Assembly: GCA_002747035.1 (NCBI GenBank)
Contig: PDRZ01000019.1
Span: forward strand, 62,001 to 126,000
Reading direction: 5' to 3'
Length of the DNA stretch: 64,000 nucleotides
From: Rhodobacterales bacterium
Lineage (GTDB): Bacteria; Pseudomonadota; Alphaproteobacteria; Rhodobacterales; Rhodobacteraceae
Part shown: piece by piece, positions 28,492 to 37,340 of the stretch
How positions within the stretch are numbered: the first letter of the stretch is position 1
How the letters are laid out: every line of letters begins with the position of its first letter
Notes under the pieces: model-generated
Told to the model about the DNA's origin: nothing
Database searches by the model: none
What the model saw: only the letters and a program-made list of their open reading frames with translations
Position numbers and translations under genes: made by a program

Positions 28492-29826
28492 ATGAAGAAA
28501 TTCCTGATGGCTGCAACGGGCGGCATTCTGGCCGGTGCCGTGGTCACAACCCAGATTGCCGCGCCCCTGTTGGCGCAAGAGGCGGCGAAAACCACCAATG
28601 TTTATGAACAGCTTGACCTGTTCGGCGACATTTTCGAACGCATCCGCGCGCAATACGTCGAAGAGGTGGACGAAAAGGACCTGATCGAAGCGGCAATCAA
28701 CGGCATGTTGACCTCGCTTGATCCGCATTCGTCCTTCCTGCCCCCCGATGCGGCCGAAGACATGCGGGTTCAGACCCGTGGTGAATTTGGCGGGCTGGGC
28801 ATCGAAGTGACCCAGGAAGACGGGTTCGTGAAAGTGGTTTCTCCCATCGACGGCACCCCGGCAGACGAGGCCGGGATCGAAGCCGGGGATTTCATCACCC
28901 ATGTGGATGGCGAAAGCGTTCTGGGCCTGACGCTGAACGAAGCGGTGGAACTGATGCGCGGCCCGGTGGGCAGCGAGATCGTGATCACCGTGGCGCGTGA
29001 GGGCACCGACGAACCGTTCGAGGTGTCGATCATCCGCGACACGATCAAGCTGACCGCCGTGCGCACCCGGACCGAGGGGCAAACCGTGGTGCTGCGCGTG
29101 ACCACCTTCAACGACCAGACCACGCCGAACCTGACCGACGGTTTGAAAAAACAGGTCGAAGCAGCGGGCGGTATCGAAAACGTCAACGGCTTCGTGCTTG
29201 ACCTGCGCAACAACCCCGGCGGGTTGCTGACCCAGGCGATCAAGGTCTCGGACGCCTTCCTTGAGAGTGGCGAGATCGTGTCGACCCGCGGCCGCAACCC
29301 CGCCGATGGCGACCGCTATAACGCCACGCCTGGCGATCTGGCGATGGGCAAACCGCTGGTGGTGCTGATCAATGGCGGCTCGGCCTCGGCTTCGGAAATC
29401 GTGGCCGGCGCGTTGCAGGACCACCGCCGCGCCATCGTTGTGGGCACCAAGAGCTTTGGCAAAGGGTCTGTGCAAACCGTCATGCCGCTGCGCGGGGACG
29501 GGGCGATGCGGTTGACCACCGCGCGCTATTACACCCCCTCGGGCCGCTCGATCCAATCGCTGGGCGTTTCCCCCGACATCGTCGTGGAACAGCCGCGCCG
29601 CGCCGCGGCGGATCACGACGAAGAGAAAACCCATAGCCGGTCGCGCTCCGAAGCGGACCTGCGCGGGTCACTGAACAATGACAGCCTGACCGAGGACGAG
29701 ATCCGGCAGATCGAAGAAGACCGGGAAAAGGCCGAAGCAGCCGCGAAACTGCGTGAGGATGATTACCAGTTGGCCTATGCCATCGACATCCTCAAAGGCC
29801 TGACCGCGCTCGGTCCGAAAAAGTAA
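28492..29826 (+). CDS. ctpA: Carboxyl-terminal processing protease, S41 family (CtpA)
   Basis: A 444-residue exported serine protease. A signal or anchor segment is at the N-terminus (LMAATGGILAGAVVTTQIAA). A PDZ domain follows at about 85-165 (GEFGGLGIEVTQEDGFVKVV) and the S41 catalytic core after it: VLDLRNNPGGLLTQA, NGGSASASEIVAGALQDHRR with the nucleophile Ser, and GTKSFGKGSVQT with the Lys base. The C-terminal tail is charged and coiled. It begins 3 bases after the envC-like stop, suggesting a shared role in peptidoglycan remodelling, and ends at a strong terminator. Confidence 0.95.
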   Translation: MKKFLMAATGGILAGAVVTTQIAAPLLAQEAAKTTNVYEQLDLFGDIFERIRAQYVEEVDEKDLIEAAINGMLTSLDPHSSFLPPDAAEDMRVQTRGEFGGLGIEVTQEDGFVKVVSPIDGTPADEAGIEAGDFITHVDGESVLGLTLNEAVELMRGPVGSEIVITVAREGTDEPFEVSIIRDTIKLTAVRTRTEGQTVVLRVTTFNDQTTPNLTDGLKKQVEAAGGIENVNGFVLDLRNNPGGLLTQAIKVSDAFLESGEIVSTRGRNPADGDRYNATPGDLAMGKPLVVLINGGSASASEIVAGALQDHRRAIVVGTKSFGKGSVQTVMPLRGDGAMRLTTARYYTPSGRSIQSLGVSPDIVVEQPRRAAADHDEEKTHSRSRSEADLRGSLNNDSLTEDEIRQIEEDREKAEAAAKLREDDYQLAYAIDILKGLTALGPKK

Positions 29827-29849
29827 TCCGGCACCGGGTGACAAGATTG

Positions 29850-29879
29850 AAGGGCGGTCCCAGCGGGCCGCCCTTTTTT
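29850..29879 (+). terminator. Rho-independent terminator after ctpA
   Basis: AGGGCGGTCC-CAGC-GGGCCGCCCT forms a GC-rich hairpin followed directly by TTTTT. It ends the gpmI-envC-ctpA transcript. From here to 30127 no gene is seen. Confidence 0.9.
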
Positions 29880-30127
29880 CACGCGCGGCGCGTCGGGTAA
29901 GCCTCTTTGGCAGCTTTCAAGAAACCGTTGCCATGCGCATAACCGCCCATACCGCGGCCCGAGCGCAGGCGCAAATCCGGCACCCCGCACCGCAAACGCA
30001 CGGCTCCCCCGGTACTATACGGCCTCGCGCCCTGCGAATTTCCCCGTTTTTTGCGCGCTTGAGTCTGGCGCAATACGTTTGGGCGCAGTAACCATACGAT
30101 AACGCAGCCCAAAACAGGTCCCGCATC

Positions 30128-30610
30128 ATGACACCCGAAGAGATCGCCAATCTCCCCTATCGCCGCAACGTGGGCGTGATGCTGGTGAATGCCTCGGGCG
30201 GGGTGTTCGTGGGGCAGCGCAAGGATAATGACACCCCGGCCTGGCAGATGCCACAGGGCGGAATCGACAAGGGCGAAACCCCACGCGACGCCGCCCTGCG
30301 CGAATTGGAAGAAGAAACCGGGGTCAGTGCTGATCTGGTCACGGTCGAGGCCGAATCCAAAGGCTGGCTGGCCTATGACCTGCCCCATGACGTGGTGCCC
30401 AACATCTGGAAAGGTCGCTATCGCGGACAGGAGCAGAAATGGTACCTGCTGCGCTTTCACGGACAGGATGACCAGGTGAATATCAAGGTGGAACACCCCG
30501 AGTTTTCCGAATGGCGCTGGTTGCCCGCAGATGAATTGGTGGACAACATCGTGCCCTTCAAACGCGAGGTCTATCGCGCCGTTCTGAAAGAGTTCAAAGG
30601 ATTGTTATGA
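30128..30610 (+). CDS. rppH: RNA pyrophosphohydrolase RppH
   Basis: Nudix hydrolase that removes pyrophosphate from triphosphorylated RNA 5' ends and so triggers RNase E decay. The 160 residues carry a complete Nudix box, [20 protein letters not shown] followed by TGV, preceded by WQMPQ. The [14 protein letters not shown] segment and the C-terminal [20 protein letters not shown] are typical of RppH. Its stop overlaps the next gene (ATGA). Confidence 0.94.
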   Translation: MTPEEIANLPYRRNVGVMLVNASGGVFVGQRKDNDTPAWQMPQGGIDKGETPRDAALRELEEETGVSADLVTVEAESKGWLAYDLPHDVVPNIWKGRYRGQEQKWYLLRFHGQDDQVNIKVEHPEFSEWRWLPADELVDNIVPFKREVYRAVLKEFKGLL

Positions 30611-31137
30611 AGCGTTTCCTATATGTATTGGCACTGACTCTGGCACTGGCGTTGACCTTGGGCCTTGGCACCACGGGTGCGGCCCGGGCTTTGTCCTGTG
30701 TGCCATGGGATGTGCAAAGCGCCTATCTTGAAATCGCCGCCGACCCGGAACCCTATGTGATTGCCCGGGGCACGGTGACCTTCAACGAAAAACAGCTTCC
30801 AAAGGTGGACTGGAACAACCAGCAGAACACCAGACCCCTGACCCGGATCAAGGCACGGTTTCATGGCAAATCGCTCACACCCAACGGGTTTACCAACCGG
30901 TTTAAAACGCCCATCACGTTGAATATACGCTGTTTCGGGCCGTGGTGTGCGGGAATGGCGTCGGGGATCGACTATCTTGCGTTTCTGCACAAGACTGGAA
31001 CGGGCACAGGGTATGAATTGACCGTCACCCCCTGCGGTGGTCACGCTTTTGGCACCCCGTCACGCGAAATGATCAAGGCGGTCAGAACCTGTTTCAACGG
31101 CGGGCGCTGTCGCCCGGCCCATGAGCGGATGAAATGA
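30607..31137 (+). CDS. Exported protein of unknown function
   Basis: A 176-residue protein with a clear signal peptide ([20 protein letters not shown], cleavage near AARALS). The mature part has six cysteines ([33 protein letters not shown]), likely disulfide-bonded in the periplasm. It starts within the rppH stop codon, so it is translated with it, and ends before a terminator-like hairpin. I do not recognise a domain. Confidence 0.8.
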   Translation: MKRFLYVLALTLALALTLGLGTTGAARALSCVPWDVQSAYLEIAADPEPYVIARGTVTFNEKQLPKVDWNNQQNTRPLTRIKARFHGKSLTPNGFTNRFKTPITLNIRCFGPWCAGMASGIDYLAFLHKTGTGTGYELTVTPCGGHAFGTPSREMIKAVRTCFNGGRCRPAHERMK

Positions 31138-31154
31138 GAACCCGCAAGGCCGCC

Positions 31155-31219
31155 GACAAAGGCCAGCGCCCTTCTGGCGCGTGAGTGTCCGGGTTTCCCG
31201 GTCTGGCCTTTGTCGTTTT
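31155..31219 (+). terminator. Terminator-like long hairpin after rppH operon
   Basis: GACAAAGGCCAG at 31155-31166 pairs perfectly with CTGGCCTTTGTC at 31203-31214 and is followed by GTTTTC. The loop itself holds two small hairpins (GCGCC...GGCGC and GGGTTTCCC). It is probably the end of the rppH transcript. Confidence 0.7.
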
Positions 31220-31350
31220 CTGGGCCTGTATCCACGGTATCACGACCCTCTGCCGGTCGGCGCGTTACCGATGCTTACAGACAGGCCGGGCGAGTCGCCC
31301 CGCACCGCGCCTTCCTGATCGCATATTAACCTTAACAAAGGGTTAGCCGC

Positions 31351-32157
31351 TCACGGGGTCGCGTTGAAGGTGAACAGGGTCTCGCCGCCGATCTGGTAGC
31401 CATTGATCAACTCCGCCGCGCGGGGAGACGTCAGCCACCCCTCCAACGCCAGTGCCGTCTCATATTTCACATGACCATGGCGCGCGGGATCAACCGGCAG
31501 AAACGCATATTGGTTGAACAATACCGGATCCCCGGCAAACAACAGGGCCAGCCCCGCCTTGTTGCCAAAGTTGAGCCAGCTCGCCCGGTCTGACAGGATA
31601 TGGGCCTCCAACCCGGCGGCGGTGTTCAACGCCGCGCCCATCCCGGCACCCACCTCCTTGTACCAATCGCCAAACCCCTCAGGGTCAAGCCCAGCCCCCA
31701 TCCACAAGGCGCGTTCTTTCTTGTGGGTGCCGCTGTCGTCGCCGCGCGACACGAACGGTGACCGGGCCCTGGCAATGCGCTGTAATACCTCGATTGCACT
31801 GCCTGCGCCCTGCACGCCCGCCGGGTCGCCCTTGGGGCCAATGAATACGAAATCGTTATACATGATCTCGCGCCGGTGGGTGCCAAACCCTTCGGCCACA
31901 AACGCCTCTTCTGCGGCCCGTGAATGGACCAGAATCGCGTCCACATCCCCGGCCCGGCCCAGCTTTAACGCCTGTCCCGTGCCCACCACCAGAAGCTGGA
32001 CCTCGATCCCAAGGTCGTCGTGAATGGCTGGCAACAGCACATCCGCCAACCCGGAATTGTGAAACGAGGTGGTCACGGCCATGCGCAACGTTTCGGCCCG
32101 GGCCATGTGCGACGAGAACAGGGCCAACGTCAGAACAGCTAAAATTCGCAACATCAT
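31351..32157 (-). CDS. tupA: Tungstate ABC transporter, substrate-binding protein
   Basis: Periplasmic oxyanion-binding protein of 268 residues. A signal peptide (AVLTLALFSSHMARAE) is followed by LRMAVTTSFHNSGLADVLLP, the TTS...SGL segment seen in tungstate-binding TupA proteins, then FVSRGDDSGTHKKERALW (ligand pocket) and FGNKAGLALLFAGDP. Gene order permease, ATPase, binding protein on one strand, with overlaps, matches tupBCA. Molybdate cannot be excluded as substrate, but the motifs favour tungstate. Confidence 0.9.
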   Translation of the reverse strand: MMLRILAVLTLALFSSHMARAETLRMAVTTSFHNSGLADVLLPAIHDDLGIEVQLLVVGTGQALKLGRAGDVDAILVHSRAAEEAFVAEGFGTHRREIMYNDFVFIGPKGDPAGVQGAGSAIEVLQRIARARSPFVSRGDDSGTHKKERALWMGAGLDPEGFGDWYKEVGAGMGAALNTAAGLEAHILSDRASWLNFGNKAGLALLFAGDPVLFNQYAFLPVDPARHGHVKYETALALEGWLTSPRAAELINGYQIGGETLFTFNATP

Positions 32158-32870
32158 TCTACGATATCTCCTTGTAGAAACGCCCGCGCCTGTGGCGTTT
32201 TCGGGCCATTGAAAAAACTTTCGGCGGGGGTGAATTCCCCGATCCGCCCCCCAATCATGAACAGAACCTCATCGCCCAGCCGACGGGCCTGCCCCATGCT
32301 GTGGGTGGACAGGATCAACCGCGTCCCGGCATCGCGCGCATCGCACAAGATTTTTTCGACCTCACGCATCGCGCGCCCATCCAGCGCGGCACAGGGTTCG
32401 TCCAGGAACAGCAAACGCGGCGTTGCAATCAGCGCGCGGGCAAGGGCCAGCTTCTGCTGCTCTCCCCCCGACAATGCATGGGCCGCACGACCGGTCATAT
32501 CCCCCAGCCCGACGCGCCCCGCCCAGTCGCGCGCCTTGTCGCGCGCGGTGCGACGCGCCTCGCCACGGACCAGAAGCGGATAGGCGATATTGTCCAGAAC
32601 CGACCGGCACAACATCACCGGGCGCTGGAATACAAACGCCTGATGGTGGCGCGCTTCATCCAGCCCACAGAGCCAGTCAATCCGGCCTTTGGTCAACCGC
32701 GCCGCGCCATGTAACAGACGCAGCAGCGTGGTTTTACCCGCCCCGTTTGGCCCGATCACAACGGTAACGCCCGTGCCGCCAAGTTCAAGGTCGATCGGCC
32801 CCACAAGCACCTTGCCCCGCCGCGCCGATTCCGCGCCCTGAACGGTCAATGGAAACAGGTCGCTCACCAC
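32154..32870 (-). CDS. tupC: Tungstate ABC transporter, ATP-binding protein
   Basis: A 238-residue ATPase: Walker A GPNGAGKTTLLRLLHG, Q-loop AFVFQRPVML, signature ALSGGEQQKLALARAL, Walker B LLFLDEPCAALDG and a switch His in LSTHSM. It starts GTG-GTG; the first GTG overlaps the permease stop, the second is an equally possible start. It powers the TupB permease. Confidence 0.92.
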   Translation of the reverse strand: MVSDLFPLTVQGAESARRGKVLVGPIDLELGGTGVTVVIGPNGAGKTTLLRLLHGAARLTKGRIDWLCGLDEARHHQAFVFQRPVMLCRSVLDNIAYPLLVRGEARRTARDKARDWAGRVGLGDMTGRAAHALSGGEQQKLALARALIATPRLLFLDEPCAALDGRAMREVEKILCDARDAGTRLILSTHSMGQARRLGDEVLFMIGGRIGEFTPAESFFNGPKTPQARAFLQGDIVE

Positions 32871-33568
32871 CGTCCCTCCCGTTCCGTCCGGCCCAGCCAG
32901 TGTATGGCAAGGTTCACAGACACCGCCAGCCCGATCAGCACAAAGCCCAGCGCAAGAGCCAGAGCAAAATCACCTTTGCCGGTTTCAAGCGCAATAGCCG
33001 TGGTCAGAACCCGCGTCGCGTGGTCAATATTGCCGCCCACGATCATGATCGCCCCCACCTCGCCAATCGCCCGGCCAAACCCGGCCAGCGCAGCCGTCAG
33101 CAGCGCGCGCCGGGCATCCCAAAGCAGGGTGCGGATCTTCTGGGCCTGAGTCACATTCATGGAAATCAGCAGGTCGTGATATTCCTGCCAGAGATCGCGG
33201 AGCGACTGGTGGGCGATACTGGCGATCAGCGGCACGATGATGATGACCTGGGCAATGATCATCGCCGTGGGGGTAAACAGCAACCCGAACACACCAAACG
33301 GCCCCGACCGTGACAACAGCACATAAACCACCAGCCCCACCACCACGGGCGGCAACCCCATCAATGCGTTAAGAACGGCAATGACCAAACGGCGCGCACG
33401 GAACCGGCGCACCGCCAGAAGCGCCGCCAGAGGCATGGCAACAAGCGACGCGATCACAAGCGCACTCAGCGTGACGCGAAGCGACCGCAGCGAGATTTCC
33501 CACAGTTCCGGATTAAGTGTTATAACAAGCCACAACGCCTGTTTTACACCCTCCCAAATATCGACCAT
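32864..33568 (-). CDS. tupB: Tungstate ABC transporter, permease
   Basis: A 234-residue inner-membrane permease with about five to six hydrophobic segments (SALVIASLVAMPLAALLAV, IAVLNALMGLPPVVVGLVVY). The cytoplasmic EAA-type loop AALAGFGRAIGEVGAIMIVG contacts the ATPase. It is the first gene of the tup operon, with AAAGGA upstream of its ATG. The 271 bases between it and the divergent gene at 33840 hold no gene I can support. Confidence 0.92.
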   Translation of the reverse strand: MVDIWEGVKQALWLVITLNPELWEISLRSLRVTLSALVIASLVAMPLAALLAVRRFRARRLVIAVLNALMGLPPVVVGLVVYVLLSRSGPFGVFGLLFTPTAMIIAQVIIIVPLIASIAHQSLRDLWQEYHDLLISMNVTQAQKIRTLLWDARRALLTAALAGFGRAIGEVGAIMIVGGNIDHATRVLTTAIALETGKGDFALALALGFVLIGLAVSVNLAIHWLGRTEREGRW

Positions 33569-33839
33569 CTCGTGCCTAGGTTCCTTTGCGCCAGCTCCGG
33601 TTTCCGTTATACCGACCTGCCCCGTTTACGGTGACGCAGAAACGCCATTGCCCTGCCCGAAAACGCCCAAAAGATGCGCAGCGCGTGGCAGTGCTTTTTG
33701 TGTTTGCCTCACGCGGGCGGGCCTGACAGGCGAATGTCAATGGCGGAAAATACCAGATCAGACCCCTGAACGGGGTTTCCCGCACTCAGCCCCGCCCGGC
33801 CCCTTGATCTGACGACGGGGAACCACATAACCTGTTCCA

Positions 33840-34391
33840 ATGAAGGAAAGCATCAGGATAAAACCCGTCGTTCCCGGGCTTTGGGGCGACCTTGAAAGCT
33901 TCCTGCAAAGCGGAAGCTGGTCCCGGCAATGTTGGTGCATGGTATGGCGCGCCCGTGGGAATGAGGCCAAAAACACCAACCAGAACTTCCGTAAATCCTG
34001 TATGAAGCGCCGCGTCACATCGGGTGAAACAGTTGGCTTGCTGGCCTATTGCGATGATGAACCTGTCGGTTGGTGTTCCATCGCGCCACGCATCACTCAC
34101 CGGGACCTCGGCGGACCGCAAGACTACGACGATACCCCGAACGCAGTGTGGTCGCTGACCTGCTTCAGCATAGCGAAATCCCATCGGAAAACCGGATTGT
34201 CCGGCGACTTGCTGGAAGCCGCGATTGACTACGCCCGCGAAAATGGCGCCAGGGTTGTCGAGGCCTATCCGGTTGAACCAGACTCTCCCAGCTATCAGTA
34301 TATGGGCCTGGTTCCCCAGTTCGAACGACGCGGATTTATCTATGTGAAGGACGCCGGGAAACGTCGTCGTGTCCATCGTTTGCAGCTCTGA
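33840..34391 (+). CDS. GNAT family N-acetyltransferase
   Basis: A 183-residue protein with the order of the acetyltransferase fold: GETVGLLAYCDDEPVGWCSI (early strands), VWSLTCFSIAKSHRKTGLSG (acetyl-CoA strand and loop, R-K-T-G-L-S-G in place of the usual R-x-x-G-x-G/A), DLLEAAIDYARENGARVVEA and a YQYMGLVPQFERRGFIYV C-terminus typical of this subgroup. It stands alone between tupB and a nested repeat. Substrate unknown. Confidence 0.82.
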   Translation: MKESIRIKPVVPGLWGDLESFLQSGSWSRQCWCMVWRARGNEAKNTNQNFRKSCMKRRVTSGETVGLLAYCDDEPVGWCSIAPRITHRDLGGPQDYDDTPNAVWSLTCFSIAKSHRKTGLSGDLLEAAIDYARENGARVVEAYPVEPDSPSYQYMGLVPQFERRGFIYVKDAGKRRRVHRLQL

Positions 34392-34540
34392 AGCAGGACC
34401 GCCGCAAAAAACCGCGCGGCCCCGTCCAAAGCAAAGAACAGCCTTTCCTTTGTCCGGCCCGGGTGGCGCAGCACGTCAAATCCGGCCAGTAACGCGGCCT
34501 TGTTTCCATGTTGCTGGGCGAAATCGCAAGGGCCGTCGCG

Positions 34541-34769
34541 GTTATATAACCAAACGGCACAATTATGATTGCACCTTTAAAGCGTCCTGCCAAAAACCTG
34601 ACTCACGGGTTTTTGGCAGGTTTTTGGCAGGATGCGCGAAACACATAAATGTCGCGCTGCCTTCACCCTTTTCCCTGTCTCAGGTTAAAGATCGAACGTT
34701 TTAGGTTATTGAATCTACGCTGATGCTTCGTGGATTGTGGGATCAAAATTCACGCCCGTCGGCTATACG
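34541..34769 (-). repeat. Repeat family B, copy split by a repeat C insertion
   Basis: Read on the minus strand, the two outer parts reproduce family B as seen at 42864 and 54334: the left half lies at 34769-34704 and the right half, ending GGTTATATAAC, at 34577-34541. A family C element occupies 34578-34703 in between. The CACAAT-type hairpin (TGCAAT-CATA-ATTGTG on the minus strand) is kept. The gap between the acetyltransferase at 34391 and the E1 gene at 34806 holds nothing else I can name. Confidence 0.8.
34578..34703 (-). repeat. Repeat family C, copy inserted into repeat B
   Basis: On the minus strand it starts TAAAACGTTCGATCTTTAAC and runs to CAGGACGCTTTA. It contains the same GCGCGACATTTATGTGTTTCG core as the 7503 copy. 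The GGCAGG arm is duplicated (TTTTTGGCAGG twice at 34610-34631), a small change relative to the 7503 copy. Confidence 0.85.
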
Positions 34770-34805
34770 TTCCCTGCCCTGGCACAACCACGATCTCGGT
34801 CTTTT

Positions 34806-36989
34806 TCATAATGCCCGCCATAACGCGCGTGCCGCATCCGCGATACTGTCGCGCGACGGCATGGTGGCGGCATAGGCCGGGCCGGTGGCGATGAAACTGT
34901 CTTCGGCCACGATCCGGGCATGGGGCAATTCCGTGCGCTCGTACAACAGGGCCATCAACGCCTCCGACTGGCTGCCCGTGCCCCGGCATTCATCCACGAT
35001 CAATACTTTCTCAGCGCCCTCCAGGGCCGCGAGGATGCCCGTTTCGGGCAGAGGAGCCAGCCAGCGCAGGTCTATGATCCGGGTGGCGATCCCCTCTCTG
35101 GCCAAATCGGCGGCGGCCTGGGTCGACAGGTATCGCCCGTTGCCATAGGTCAGGATCGCCAGCGGGCCGTCCCCCTCAACCCCCACCTCGCCCAAGGCGA
35201 TGCGCCGGTCCGGGGACGGATACCGCGCCATCCATCCGCCATCCTTGTCTTCCATCAGGTCCCGCATGGGATAAAGCGCGATGGGCTCCACCATCACCAC
35301 CACCCGCTGTTCTTCCCGCGCCAGCCGCACACATTCGCGCATCATCATGGCCGCGTCATCCCCCCGCGAGGGACAGGCAATAACCACGCCCGGGATGTCG
35401 CGTAACACGGCCAGCGAGTTGTCATTGTGGAAATGCCCGCCGAACCCTTTCTGGTATCCCAACCCGGCGATGCGGATCACCATGGGGTTGGTAAACTGAC
35501 CGTTGGAGAAAAACGACAATGTCGCCGCCTCGCCCCGGATCTGGTCCTCGGCATTGTGAACATAGGCCAGAAACTGGATCTCGGGCATGGGCACGAACCC
35601 GTTATGGGCCATGCCGATCGCCAGCCCCAGAATGGATTGTTCGTCCAGCAGCGTGTCGATCATCCGATCCGTACCGAACCGATCAATCAACTTTTGCGTC
35701 ACGCCATAGACCCCGCCCTTTGTCCCCACATCCTCGCCCATCATGACAATCTCGCCATGTTCCAGCATCAGATCGGTAAGTGCCCAGTTGAGCAGCTTGG
35801 CCATGGGCTGCGGGCTGTCCATCTGCTTGAGGTCACTGCCAAACGCGCGCGCGCGCGCTTCCTGGCTCACTCCGTTGCAGGGCGCATTCCCGCGCGCGGG
35901 GGGAATCAGCGAGGCCATGACCTCACCCGCGCTTTGCAACCGGGGCTGTTTCACCACCTCTTCGGCCACGCGGGTGCATTGATCCTCGCTTTCCTGATAT
36001 ATGGCCAGAACCTCCTCCGAAGTCAGCACACCCGAATCAATCAGCAACCGCGCGGAATGCTGTAACGGATCATCGGCCTCCCAGGCTTCGAACACCTCTT
36101 TGCGCAGATAGGCCTGTTGCAGATCGGATCCCGCATGGCCGTATAGCCGAACAAGCGACAGGTGCAGGAAAGCGGGTTTGCGGCGGGTGCGGACATAGTT
36201 TGCCGCCTCTTGCGCCACGCGGAACGTGTCGAATATGTTCAACCCATCGGCGTGGAAATATTTCAACCCCGGCCTGTCCGCGAAATTCGCCGCAACCCAC
36301 CCCCGCGGGGTGCGGGTGGAAATGCCGATCCCGTTGTCTTCGCAGACAAACAGCAATGGCAGGGGGACGGATTGAAACGCCGTCCAACAGGCCGTGTTGA
36401 TCGCGCCCTGAGCCGTGGAATGGTTGGAAGACGCATCGCCAAAGGAACACATGACAACGCCGTCCTCGGCCAGCACACGATGTTCCGGCGGATGACGTCT
36501 GGCAAGCCCGATGGAATAGGCCGCGCCCACCGCCTTGGGCAAATGGCTGGCGATGGTCGAGGTTTGCGGAGGAATGGCAAGGGCGCGCGATCCCAGCACC
36601 TTGTGCCGCCCCCCCGACATCGGGTCCCGCGCCGATGTGGCAAAGGACAGCAACATGTCCCAGGCCGGGGTGGTGCCCGGCACCTGCGCGCTGCGCATGG
36701 TCTGAAACGCGCCATCGCGATAATGCAGAAACGCCATGTCGTCGGGGCGCAGCGCCGCCGCCACCGCCGCCATGCCCTCGTGCCCGCTTGATCCGATGGT
36801 GTAATACCCCTGCCCTTCGGCCTGCATATTCCGCGACCGGCGGTCCAGATTGCGACTCAGGCATTGGGCCCGGAAAATCTCGACCGCTTCCGGGGCACTC
36901 AACGGCCCGGCGGCCGGTTTTCCGGGTGGCAACCGCCCCGCCGAAACCGCGTCCCGAAATGCCCGATCTACAATATCCGCACGATCCAC
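34806..36989 (-). CDS. 2-oxoacid dehydrogenase E1 component, alpha and beta subunits fused
   Basis: Thiamine-diphosphate enzyme that decarboxylates a 2-oxoacid and hands the acyl group to a lipoyl E2. Residues about 30-370 are the alpha part (YYTIGSSGHEGMAAVAAALR, MCSFGDASSNHSTAQGAINT and FVCEDNGIGIS for TPP). Residues about 410-727 are the beta part (VMMGEDVGTKGGVYGVT, DTLLDEQSILGLAIGMAHNG, VIRIAGLGYQKGFGGHFHND and LIVDECRGTGSQSEAL). Similarity is to branched-chain/acetoin-type E1. GTG 36989 has GGGGAG seven bases upstream; a TTG at 37046 would add 19 residues. No E2 or E3 lies nearby, so partners must be elsewhere. Confidence 0.88.
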   Translation of the reverse strand: MDRADIVDRAFRDAVSAGRLPPGKPAAGPLSAPEAVEIFRAQCLSRNLDRRSRNMQAEGQGYYTIGSSGHEGMAAVAAALRPDDMAFLHYRDGAFQTMRSAQVPGTTPAWDMLLSFATSARDPMSGGRHKVLGSRALAIPPQTSTIASHLPKAVGAAYSIGLARRHPPEHRVLAEDGVVMCSFGDASSNHSTAQGAINTACWTAFQSVPLPLLFVCEDNGIGISTRTPRGWVAANFADRPGLKYFHADGLNIFDTFRVAQEAANYVRTRRKPAFLHLSLVRLYGHAGSDLQQAYLRKEVFEAWEADDPLQHSARLLIDSGVLTSEEVLAIYQESEDQCTRVAEEVVKQPRLQSAGEVMASLIPPARGNAPCNGVSQEARARAFGSDLKQMDSPQPMAKLLNWALTDLMLEHGEIVMMGEDVGTKGGVYGVTQKLIDRFGTDRMIDTLLDEQSILGLAIGMAHNGFVPMPEIQFLAYVHNAEDQIRGEAATLSFFSNGQFTNPMVIRIAGLGYQKGFGGHFHNDNSLAVLRDIPGVVIACPSRGDDAAMMMRECVRLAREEQRVVVMVEPIALYPMRDLMEDKDGGWMARYPSPDRRIALGEVGVEGDGPLAILTYGNGRYLSTQAAADLAREGIATRIIDLRWLAPLPETGILAALEGAEKVLIVDECRGTGSQSEALMALLYERTELPHARIVAEDSFIATGPAYAATMPSRDSIADAARALWRAL

Positions 36990-37160
36990 GGCACCGCTCC
37001 CCTCTGTTGTCGGGAACAGGTGAATGCGGATGACAGGGGATGTCAAACCCGCAATTACAAGTTGGGTTTCAAAACGACACCGCAGGCACCAAACCGGCGC
37101 TCGCGCGCCTGTTATACGGCGGTGCCAGGGATTTTCTACGGATGGGAGAACGTTTCGAAA

Positions 37161-37235
37161 TGGTACTCCGTAGGGGAATCGAACCCCTCTTTCCAGGTTG
37201 AAAACCTGGCGTCCTAACCGATAGACGAACGGAGC
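37161..37235 (-). tRNA. tRNA-Glu (TTC anticodon)
   Basis: The minus strand gives acceptor GCTCCGT with ACGGAGT (a G-T pair at the end), a D arm CGTCTATCGGTTAGGACG, anticodon stem-loop CCAGG-TTTTCAA-CCTGG giving anticodon TTC, T arm AGGGGTTCGATTCCCCT and an encoded CCA. It reads glutamate codons GAA and GAG. Confidence 0.97.
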
Positions 37236-37340
37236 ATACCAAATCGTGAGGCGCTATCTAGGCCAAGGTGCGCACGGGCGCAAGTACAAATTTTGCCTGC
37301 CAGCGATTTTTTGTGGCGTGGCCCGGTGCCCCCCGGCGGC

